Positions 1 to 5,329 of a DNA stretch of 15,988 nucleotides are shown piece by piece. The DNA is taken from the NCBI GenBank assembly GCA_964372145.1, contig CAYJPM010000020.1, positions 1-15,988 of the forward strand, written 5' to 3'. This DNA is from CAKOSP01 sp964372145. GTDB taxonomy: Bacteria; Bacillota_I; Bacilli_A; RF39; UBA660. The stretch's first letter is position 1; every line of letters begins with the position of its first letter. Both the position numbers and the translations under genes were made by a program. Under the pieces are notes generated by a model that was given only the letters and a program-made list of their open reading frames with translations, had not been told where the DNA came from and made no database searches.

Positions 1-1
1 A

Positions 2-301
2 ATGAAAGCTATATTTGAAACAGGTGGAAAACAATATTATGTTACTGAAGGTGACAAATTATTTGTAGAAAAACTTGAAGTTGAAGCAGGAACTGATGTT
101 ACTTTTGATAAAGTATTATTAGTAGACGGAAAAACTGGTGTTCCTTACGTTGAAGGTGCTACAGTAGTATGTACTGCTTTAAAAAATGGCCGTGGGAAAA
201 AAATTAAGGTATTTAAATATAAACCTAAAAAGAAATATCGTAAAACTCAAGGACATAGACAACCATATACAATGTTAGAAGTTAAAAAAATTAATGGTTA
301 A
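2..301 (+). CDS. rplU: 50S ribosomal protein L21
   Basis: Large-subunit ribosomal protein L21, which binds 23S rRNA. The 99-aa product has the usual length of the family. It begins MKAIFETGGKQY, has the basic segment GRGKKIKVFKYKPKKKYRK (about residues 64-82), and continues into GHRQPYTMLEV, all hallmark L21 sequence. The start codon is the second base of the window, so the ribosome binding site and any L21 leader lie outside it. It is followed after 2 bp by prp and then rpmA, the canonical Bacillota order, so one transcript is expected. Identification is secure. Confidence 0.97.
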   Translation: MKAIFETGGKQYYVTEGDKLFVEKLEVEAGTDVTFDKVLLVDGKTGVPYVEGATVVCTALKNGRGKKIKVFKYKPKKKYRKTQGHRQPYTMLEVKKING

Positions 302-303
302 TT

Positions 304-597
304 ATGATAAAGATTAATAAAAGAGGTAGACTAATAACTATAGAAGGACATGCTAATTATGATGATTTTGGAAAAGATATCGTATGCGCAAGTGTATCTA
401 GTATAGTTTATACTACTGTAAATGGAATACTTAATTTTGATGGTAATTCAATAGAGTTTATAGATAATAAACAAATGAAAATTACTATATTAAAAGAAAC
501 TAAAGAAGTTAACATACTTATAAATAATATGTTAGACTTACTTGAAGAATTAGAAATTAAATATCCTAAAAATTTAAAAATTAGTAAAGGAGATTAA
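304..597 (+). CDS. prp: Ribosomal-processing cysteine protease Prp
   Basis: Prp (YsxB family) removes the N-terminal extension of ribosomal protein L27 in Bacillota and relatives. The 97-aa protein shows the signature GHANYDDFGKDIVCASVS, giving His16 and Cys28 as the expected catalytic dyad; the 12-residue spacing is the one known for the Staphylococcus enzyme. It lies between the genes for L21 and L27, the standard position, 2 bp after rplU and 3 bp before rpmA, so it is co-transcribed with its substrate. No SD is obvious, apart from GGTTAATT-type sequence at the end of rplU, so translational coupling is likely. The role is inferred from family and context, which agree well. Confidence 0.93.
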   Translation: MIKINKRGRLITIEGHANYDDFGKDIVCASVSSIVYTTVNGILNFDGNSIEFIDNKQMKITILKETKEVNILINNMLDLLEELEIKYPKNLKISKGD

Positions 598-600
598 GAT

Positions 601-888
601 ATGTTATTTATAAAATTGAATATCCAAAGATTTGCCCACAAAAAGGGACAATCTTCAACAGATAACGGTCGTGATTCGGCTGGTCGTAGACTTGGTGCAA
701 AACTTGCTGATGGACAATTTGCAACTGCTGGTTCAATTATATATCGTCAAAGAGGTACAAGAATTTATCCTGGTACAAACGTAGGAATGGGTAAAGATCA
801 TACATTATTTGCGAAAATTGACGGAATTGTAAAATTCGAAAGAAGTGGAAAAGATAAGAAAAAAGTAAGTGTATACGAAACTAAGTAG
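601..888 (+). CDS. rpmA: 50S ribosomal protein L27 with N-terminal extension
   Basis: Ribosomal protein L27; its N-terminus reaches the peptidyl-transferase centre. The core (HKKGQSSTDNGRDS at about residues 13-26, then GRRLGAKLADGQ) is typical. It is preceded by the extension MLFIKLNIQRFA, which Prp encoded upstream should remove after Phe-Ala to expose HKKG. The extension is 12 residues rather than the common 9, and the usual LNLQFFA/LNLQLFA motif reads LNIQRFA, with Arg three residues before the cleavage point. An AAGGAG ribosome binding site lies at about 586-591. The stop codon TAG (886-888) falls at the edge of a terminator hairpin, so the gene closes the rplU-prp-rpmA operon. Confidence 0.96.
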   Translation: MLFIKLNIQRFAHKKGQSSTDNGRDSAGRRLGAKLADGQFATAGSIIYRQRGTRIYPGTNVGMGKDHTLFAKIDGIVKFERSGKDKKKVSVYETK

Positions 889-905
889 TATACACTTTTT
901 TCTTT
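867..905 (+). terminator. Intrinsic terminator of rplU-prp-rpmA, overlapping the rpmA stop
   Basis: A perfect 10-bp stem (867-876 AAGTGTATAC with 888-897 GTATACACTT) closes an 11-nt loop and is followed by a T-rich tract. The last codons of rpmA form the 5' arm and loop, and the stop codon ends on the first base of the 3' arm. Confidence 0.85.
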
Positions 906-918
906 ATTATGATATAAT
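889..918 (+). promoter_or_regulatory. Promoter for the 79-aa ORF and obg
   Basis: Extended -10 element TGaTATAAT at 910-918 (TATAAT 913-918). The best -35 is TATACA at 889-894 with an 18-bp spacer, lying inside the 3' arm of the preceding terminator. The predicted start near 925 leaves a very short leader before the ATG at 936, with an AGAAGG ribosome binding site. Confidence 0.6.
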
Positions 919-935
919 ACTTTTAGAAGGTGTAA

Positions 936-1175
936 ATGAAAAATTTAGATGAATTAAAATTAATGAAATGGAATGAATTTATTGAGTATTTTGATACAAT
1001 AATCGAGTTGACTATGTATTTAAATAATATTAATAGATTAGTTATTAATGACCAAGTAGATAGTTTAATATATGGAAAATGGTTAGAATTATATTCGTTA
1101 TTTAAAAATGAAAATGAACTTAGTATATTTATAGTAAATAAATTAAATGAATTAAGAGAAGAAAAAATAAGATAA
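936..1175 (+). CDS. Hypothetical 79-aa helical protein between rpmA and obg
   Basis: I do not recognise this protein. It is 79 aa, mixed charged and hydrophobic, with no signal peptide or membrane segment, and looks all-helical with a basic C-terminus (NELREEKIR). AGAAGG stands 5 nt before the ATG and a strong promoter lies just upstream. A further SD (AGGAGG) then starts obg 16 bp after its stop, so the two form a small operon. In Bacillus the same slot between rpmA and obg holds spo0B, but the Arg-His-Asp phospho-accepting helix of Spo0B is absent here, so homology is not claimed. The gene is supported by its signals and tight packing rather than by a family match. Confidence 0.7.
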   Translation: MKNLDELKLMKWNEFIEYFDTIIELTMYLNNINRLVINDQVDSLIYGKWLELYSLFKNENELSIFIVNKLNELREEKIR

Positions 1176-1191
1176 TTAAGGAGGAATTAAG

Positions 1192-2466
1192 ATGTTCGTT
1201 GATGAATTAACGTTAAAAGTAGTAGCAGGATCAGGTGGAGATGGATGTACTGCTTTTCATCGTGAAAAATATGTAGCTATGGGTGGCCCAGATGGCGGAA
1301 ATGGTGGAAGAGGATCAGATATAATATTTAAAGTAGATAAAAATTTAAAAACTTTAATAGATCTTAGATATCAAAAGACAATACGTGGTGAACGTGGTGA
1401 TCATGGTAAAGGTAGTAACATGTATGGAAGAGGTAAAGATTCAGTATATGTATCAGTTCCAGAAGGAACAATTGTATACGATAACGATACAAATTTAGTA
1501 TTATGTGACTTAACAGAAGATGGTCAAGAATTTATAGTTGCTAAAGGCGGAAGAGGAGGAAGAGGTAACAAATCTTTTGCTACTCATGATAATCCAGCTC
1601 CTCAATTTAGTGAGAAAGGTGAACCAGGAGAAGAAAGAATTTTAAAAATTGAACTTAAAATGCTTGCAGATGTAGGTTTAGTAGGTATGCCAAGTGTTGG
1701 TAAAAGTACAATTCTTTCAGTCGTATCTTCATCAAAACCTAAAATAGCAGCATATCATTTTACAACATTATCTCCAAATCTAGGAGTTATTAAACTTCAA
1801 GATCATAGATTATTTGTAATGGCTGATTTACCTGGTTTAATTGAAGGTGCATCATCTGGAGTAGGACTTGGAGATAAATTTTTGAAGCATGCGATGCGTA
1901 CAAGAATACTTGCCCATGTTATAGATATGGGAGCCATGGAAGGTAGAAATCCTATTGAGGACTATGAAACAATTAGAAAAGAAATAGAAGATTATGATAT
2001 TAAACTTCTAAATAAAACTGAAGTTATAGTAGCAAATAAAATGGATTTACCGGATGCAGCAAATAATTTAAAATTATTTAAAGAAAAATTCCCTAATAAG
2101 GAAATAATTGAAATAAGCGCAGCTAATAATGAAAATATTGATAATTTACTTATAAGATTAGCTGATATTTTAGATGAAACTCCAAAAGTAGATATGTTTG
2201 CTAAAGAGGAATTTGAAGATTATATATTATTTGAATTTAGAAATGAAAATTCATATTCAATAAAAAAAGTTGACAACACATGGGTTGTAACTGGAGACAA
2301 AGTTGAAAAACTTCTTAAGATGACTAAATTACAAGAATCAGAAGGAGTAAGAAGACTTGCAAGAAAGTTAAATAAAATGGGTATTGAAGATGAACTTGAA
2401 AAATTAGGAGCTAAACCTGGTGATGATGTTCAAATATTAGATTATATTTTCACCTTCAAGGCTTAA
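1192..2466 (+). CDS. obg: GTPase Obg/CgtA
   Basis: Obg is an essential GTPase of late 50S ribosome assembly and stringent and stress control. Three domains are visible. The Gly-rich Obg fold spans residues 1-158 (GGDGC, GGPDGGNGGRG, KGGRGGRGN). The G domain starts at about 159, with P-loop GMPSVGKST (165-173), the switch I region around HFTTLSPNLGV, DLPGLIEGA (212-220), NKMD (282-285) and SAANNENID. The C-terminal OCT domain spans about 345-424 (RLARKLNKMGIEDELEKLGAKPGDDVQI). The length of 424 aa is normal. AGGAGG precedes the ATG at good spacing. It is transcribed with the upstream 79-aa ORF and converges on the DUF192-like gene, overlapping it by 30 bp. Confidence 0.97.
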   Translation: MFVDELTLKVVAGSGGDGCTAFHREKYVAMGGPDGGNGGRGSDIIFKVDKNLKTLIDLRYQKTIRGERGDHGKGSNMYGRGKDSVYVSVPEGTIVYDNDTNLVLCDLTEDGQEFIVAKGGRGGRGNKSFATHDNPAPQFSEKGEPGEERILKIELKMLADVGLVGMPSVGKSTILSVVSSSKPKIAAYHFTTLSPNLGVIKLQDHRLFVMADLPGLIEGASSGVGLGDKFLKHAMRTRILAHVIDMGAMEGRNPIEDYETIRKEIEDYDIKLLNKTEVIVANKMDLPDAANNLKLFKEKFPNKEIIEISAANNENIDNLLIRLADILDETPKVDMFAKEEFEDYILFEFRNENSYSIKKVDNTWVVTGDKVEKLLKMTKLQESEGVRRLARKLNKMGIEDELEKLGAKPGDDVQILDYIFTFKA

Positions 2467-2775
2467 TATATCATTTATTTTAATAATTTTACTAATATTT
2501 TTAGGTAATACTAAGATATTAGTATTTTTTTTTGGATTATGTATTTCAATTATCTTATTTTTAGGTACATCTTGATATTTATATATAACAACATTCTTAT
2601 TATCAAGACCTACTATATCTATTTCATCTTTAAGAAAAAAAGTATGAATATTATTACACTTAGGAAAATATACACCATTATAAAAATCTTGCTTTTTCAT
2701 TAAATAAAAGAATTTTGAAATTTTATTATTTATAACTTCTATATTATAATAATCATCTGCTATAATTAGATCCAT
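2437..2775 (-). CDS. DUF192-family protein (probable)
   Basis: A 112-aa protein of unknown function. The order of motifs resembles the DUF192 fold: YLMKKQDFYNGVYF (about 24-37) for the family's GLM...GMLF segment, then NIHTFFLKDEIDIVGLD (42-58) for the F.MKNT..PLDIIF segment, then IYKYQDVP and NILVLPKNISKIIKINDIL (87-104) for the C-terminal Val-Leu-Glu-Leu...Gly segment. The match is my pattern reading, not a search result, and the normally conserved Met-Lys-Asn is degenerate here. On the minus strand AGAAGGTGA lies 5 nt before the ATG. The 3' end overlaps the last 30 bp of obg tail to tail. No minus-strand terminator was seen. Confidence 0.6.
   Translation of the reverse strand: MDLIIADDYYNIEVINNKISKFFYLMKKQDFYNGVYFPKCNNIHTFFLKDEIDIVGLDNKNVVIYKYQDVPKNKIIEIHNPKKNTNILVLPKNISKIIKINDILSLEGENII
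2507..2533 (+). terminator. obg terminator, inside the convergent gene
   Basis: An 8-bp perfect stem AATACTAA (2507-2514) / TTAGTATT (2519-2526) with loop GATA is followed by nine T. It reads as an intrinsic terminator for plus-strand transcripts. It lies wholly within the minus-strand DUF192-like coding sequence, whose Lys/Asn-rich segment KKNTNIL is encoded opposite it. Confidence 0.75.
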
Positions 2776-2816
2776 TTTATCACCTTCTAATATATATTAA
2801 ATTAATAAATAAAATA

Positions 2817-2825
2817 TGCTATAAT
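2817..2825 (+). promoter_or_regulatory. Possible basal promoter (extended -10) of the two-component operon
   Basis: TGcTATAAT at 2817-2825 is a strong extended -10 element with only a weak -35 candidate (TTAAAT, 2797-2802). Its final T is the first base of the upstream TTAAGG repeat, so a regulator bound there should interfere with it. Confidence 0.45.
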
Positions 2826-2856
2826 TAAGGTGAATTTAAGGAATTATGGATATAAT
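2825..2856 (+). promoter_or_regulatory. Predicted response-regulator operator and promoter, copy 1
   Basis: Direct repeat TTAAGG at 2825-2830 and 2836-2841 (11-bp period), followed after 9 bp by a -10 box TATAAT at 2851-2856. The repeats cover the place of a -35 box, the geometry of OmpR/PhoB-type activation. The same arrangement recurs before the MacB-type permease at 5278-5309. Predicted transcription start is near 2863. Confidence 0.6.
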
Positions 2857-2874
2857 AATTAAGAAAGGCAGTAT

Positions 2875-3558
2875 ATGAAATTATTACTTGTAGAAGATCA
2901 AAAGCATATGGCATATGCAATTGGGGAAATATTGAAGAAAAATAAATATATAGTTGATTTAGCATTTGACGGTGAAGAAGCTATTGAGTTTGGTTTAAGC
3001 TGTATATATGACGCGATTATATTAGATGTAATGATACCTTATAAGGATGGTTACGAAGTATTGAAAACTTTAAGAAACAATAATATAAATACTCCAATAA
3101 TTATGCTTACAGCTAAATCTGAAGTTCTAGACAAAGTAAAAGGTTTAGATTTAGGTGCTGATGATTACTTATCTAAACCTTTTGAAACAGAAGAGTTATT
3201 AGCAAGAATCAGATCTATAACTAGAAGAGTTGGTGATGTTCCAGTAGAAAAAGATATATTTTTTGAAAATATATATCTAGATAAAAATAATTTAAAAATA
3301 AAATGCGATAATAAAGAATATGTACTTACATTAAAAGAATTTCAATTATTAGAACTTTTTATAAACAAACCAAATATTGTAATATCAAAAGAAATGATTA
3401 TAAATAAATTATGGTCATATGATAAAGTAATAATCGACAACAATGTTGAAGTATATATTTCATTTTTAAGAAAAAAAATGGATAATTTAAATACTGATGT
3501 TAAAATTAAAACAATCAGAGGATTGGGATATAAATTAACGGGTGATAAAGATGTTTAA
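2875..3558 (+). CDS. OmpR-family response regulator
   Basis: DNA-binding response regulator of 227 aa. The receiver domain (1-117) keeps acidic residues Glu7-Asp8, phospho-acceptor Asp51 in IILDVMIPYKDG, Thr79 and Lys101 (YLSKPF). The C-terminal winged helix (about 125-222) carries the OmpR signature: LTLKEFQLLELFI, then NNVEVYISFLRKKM and IKTIRGLGYKL. It is the partner of the kinase that follows, with which it overlaps by 8 bp. AAAGG precedes the ATG. Two TTAAGG repeats upstream, also found before the ABC permease gene, are the likely binding sites, implying autoregulation. The signal is unknown; context (kinase plus MacB-type exporter) favours an envelope stress or antimicrobial peptide. 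Confidence 0.94.
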   Translation: MKLLLVEDQKHMAYAIGEILKKNKYIVDLAFDGEEAIEFGLSCIYDAIILDVMIPYKDGYEVLKTLRNNNINTPIIMLTAKSEVLDKVKGLDLGADDYLSKPFETEELLARIRSITRRVGDVPVEKDIFFENIYLDKNNLKIKCDNKEYVLTLKEFQLLELFINKPNIVISKEMIINKLWSYDKVIIDNNVEVYISFLRKKMDNLNTDVKIKTIRGLGYKLTGDKDV

Positions 3559-4813
3559 GAAATTAAGAAATAAACTTTTGCTAGTGAATATGATAATAAT
3601 ATCTGTAATTATTTTAATTGCATTTGCAATTGTGTATATTTATAATTATAGCAATATATATACTAATAATATTAAAGAATTAGAAAGAATACCTACTACA
3701 TTTAGAAATCCACATGATAATGTTATTTTTAATGAAAATATTGATTTGGAAGAGTTAGAAAAGTATTTTCAAGATAAAAAAATCTCATTTGATATTATAT
3801 TAAATAATGATTATGAAATTGATACAACTAGTTTTTATAATGATTATACTGACGAAGAATATATTGAATTATTAGATAATATAGTAATGGAAAATGATTA
3901 TATAGATGAAGTGAATTTTAATGATACAATATGGTTATATAAATTTACAAAAGTAGCATCTTTAAACGAAACAGATGATTATGGATACAAAGTTTCATTC
4001 GTGGATATTACTGAGGATAATCTATTTTTAAATACATTATTAATATCATTGATTCTTATGTATGTAATACTTTTAATTCTAATATATTTTATTAGTTTAT
4101 ATTTTGCAAACAAAAGTATTAAACCGTTAGAAAGACTATGGTTTAAACAAAAACAATTTGTCGCAGATGCAACACATGAATTAAAAACTCCTTTGACAAT
4201 AATATCAGCTAATACAGATTTACTATTAATAAACGAAGATAAAACTATTAAATCACAAAAGAAATGGCTAGAATATATTAAATTAGAAACAAATGGAATG
4301 AGTAAACTGATTAATGAACTATTATGCAGTGCCAAAGTAGAAGAAGAAAATTATGATATAAAATTAAATAACATAAGTTCAGTAATCAAAGACTTATTAC
4401 TATCTTTTGAAACAGTAATGTTTGAAAAAAATATAAAATTAAAAAGTTCTATTGATAAAGATATATTTTTAAATACAGATGTTGAAAAATTAAGGCAAGT
4501 AGTAGTTATACTATTGGATAATGCAATAAAATATACTGAAGAAAATGGAAAAATAATTATCAAAGTTACTAAAAATAAAAAGGATATTATGATAAAAATT
4601 TCTAATACAGGTAAAGGAATAACTAATAATGATTTACCAAATATATTTGATAGATTTTATAAAGCAGATAAATCAAGAAGTAATAACAATACAAATAGTT
4701 ACGGTTTAGGATTATATATTGCTAAAACTATTGTTACAAAATTAAAAGGCGATATTAAATGTAAAAGTGAAGAAAATAAAATGACAACATTTATAATTAA
4801 TTTTAAAAGCTGA
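3551..4813 (+). CDS. Sensor histidine kinase
   Basis: Membrane histidine kinase. I place the start at ATG 3551 (420 aa), because GGTGAT precedes it at usable spacing and ATGTTTAA overlaps the regulator stop; a GTG at 3542 lacks an SD. TM1 is about 10-32, then an acidic extracytoplasmic domain of about 125 residues and TM2 about 158-186. No clear HAMP domain separates TM2 from the dimerisation helix. The H-box ATHELKTPLT gives His209. The ATP domain has the N-box LLDNAIKY (322-329), G1 NTGKGI (Asn at the first position rather than Asp), F-box IFDRFY (365-370) and G2 GLGL (385-388). It should phosphorylate the regulator encoded just upstream. It ends in TGA inside a terminator hairpin. Confidence 0.93.
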   Translation: MFKKLRNKLLLVNMIIISVIILIAFAIVYIYNYSNIYTNNIKELERIPTTFRNPHDNVIFNENIDLEELEKYFQDKKISFDIILNNDYEIDTTSFYNDYTDEEYIELLDNIVMENDYIDEVNFNDTIWLYKFTKVASLNETDDYGYKVSFVDITEDNLFLNTLLISLILMYVILLILIYFISLYFANKSIKPLERLWFKQKQFVADATHELKTPLTIISANTDLLLINEDKTIKSQKKWLEYIKLETNGMSKLINELLCSAKVEEENYDIKLNNISSVIKDLLLSFETVMFEKNIKLKSSIDKDIFLNTDVEKLRQVVVILLDNAIKYTEENGKIIIKVTKNKKDIMIKISNTGKGITNNDLPNIFDRFYKADKSRSNNNTNSYGLGLYIAKTIVTKLKGDIKCKSEENKMTTFIINFKS

Positions 4814-4827
4814 TATCAGCTTTTTTT
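4805..4827 (+). terminator. Terminator of the two-component operon, containing the kinase stop codon
   Basis: A 20-bp perfect inverted repeat (AAAAGCTGAT / ATCAGCTTTT, 4805-4824) runs into a T tract ending at 4827. It can fold as an 8-bp stem with an ATAT loop. The TGA stop (4811-4813) sits in the 5' arm. Confidence 0.82.
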
Positions 4828-4948
4828 ATTTCACTTAAACTTCATATTTATTACATAATATCTTAACAATAAAATTATATACTTATATCACAAGGAGGAA
4901 AGATATAGAAAGTAAAAAATATTAGTAGTAATAATTAATAAATAAATA

Positions 4949-5036
4949 TATATAAATAAGAAAGAATAGGTGATTCTATAGATATAAAGAAGAAGGTAGT
5001 AAAAAAAGAAATATAAAGCATAAATAACACTCTAAC
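4949..5036. repeat. 88-bp tandem repeat, copy 1
   Basis: Identical to the next 88 bp except for one substitution (T at 4967 against C at 5055). It is purine-rich on the plus strand, with AAGAAGG and runs of A. Confidence 0.95.
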
Positions 5037-5124
5037 TATATAAATAAGAAAGAACAGGTGATTCTATAGATATAAAGAAGAAGGTAGTAAAAAAAGAAAT
5101 ATAAAGCATAAATAACACTCTAAC
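5037..5124. repeat. 88-bp tandem repeat, copy 2
   Basis: Directly abuts copy 1. A third, degenerate start of the unit follows at 5125-5138 (TATATAA, one mismatch, then TAAGAA) before the sequence departs into the hairpin region. The near-identity suggests recent duplication or active maintenance. Confidence 0.95.
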
Positions 5125-5133
5125 TATATAATT

Positions 5134-5208
5134 AAGAATTTTAAAGATGTTAAACCCCATACTGGTAAAGTATTTTAATAAAACATATAATTAAAATTCT
5201 TTTTTTTT
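5134..5208 (+). terminator. Nested hairpin with U-tract (candidate ncRNA end)
   Basis: The outer stem AAGAATTTTAA (5134-5144) / TTAAAATTCTT (5191-5201) is 11 bp. Inside are ATGTT (5147-5151) / AACAT (5182-5186) and ATACT (5159-5163) / AGTAT (5169-5173) with loop GGTAA. Nine T (5200-5208) follow the outer stem. The long interior makes it look like a structured RNA that ends in a terminator rather than a simple terminator. Confidence 0.55.
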
Positions 5209-5250
5209 GAAATATTGTCTTTTATCTTAATGATATTGAATTAAACAATA

Positions 5251-5279
5251 AAAATGTTAGAAATAACATTTTTTATTTT
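5251..5279 (+). terminator. Second hairpin terminator before the ABC permease promoter
   Basis: AAAATGTTA (5251-5259) / TAACATTTT (5264-5272) forms a 9-bp stem with a GAAA tetraloop, followed by a T-rich tract to 5279. It insulates the permease promoter from upstream transcription; there is no coding sequence ahead of it for over 400 bp. Confidence 0.75.
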
Positions 5280-5309
5280 AAGGTTTGTTTAAGGTTAAGA
5301 AAATATAAT
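5278..5309 (+). promoter_or_regulatory. Predicted response-regulator operator and promoter, copy 2
   Basis: TTAAGG at 5278-5283 and 5289-5294 (11-bp period), then 9 bp, then TATAAT at 5304-5309. Spacing is identical to the site before the response regulator gene, and both first repeats read TTAAGGT. There is no independent -35 box, consistent with activator dependence. The following AGGAAAGAGG is the ribosome binding site. Confidence 0.62.
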
Positions 5310-5329
5310 ATATAAGGAAAGAGGAAAAA

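Larger units (their letters stand above)
4814..5329 (+). other. 516-bp gene-free region between kinase and ABC permease
   Basis: No plausible plus-strand coding sequence. In order it holds: the kinase terminator; a -10-like TATACT (4878-4883) without a good -35; a perfect SD-like AGGAGG (4893-4898) followed 6 nt later by ATA and a stop after six codons; a purine-rich 88-bp tandem duplication (4949-5124); a nested hairpin ending in nine T (5134-5208); a second hairpin terminator (5251-5279); and the operator-promoter of the permease gene. The two terminators with no gene before them suggest that the region is itself transcribed as an untranslated RNA, or that it is the remains of a lost gene. 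Both are inference. Confidence 0.5.

Noticed and set aside
3542..3550. GTG start for the histidine kinase 9 bp upstream
   Set aside because: No SD before the GTG; the ATG at 3551 has GGTGAT ahead of it and overlaps the regulator stop in the usual way.
3979..4563. Minus-strand ORFs of 118 and 70 aa inside the kinase gene, and similar ones inside the permease, ATPase and AI-2E family genes
   Set aside because: They lie opposite strongly supported genes, have no ribosome binding site or family features, and are explained by AT-rich codon use.
4953..5106. Plus-strand peptide frame through each repeat (GDSIDIKKKVVKKEI)
   Set aside because: No start codon in any copy and stops on both sides; may be a decayed fragment but cannot be supported as a gene.
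4949..5124. CRISPR array
   Set aside because: Only two abutting 88-bp units with no spacers, no short palindromic repeat and no cas genes nearby.
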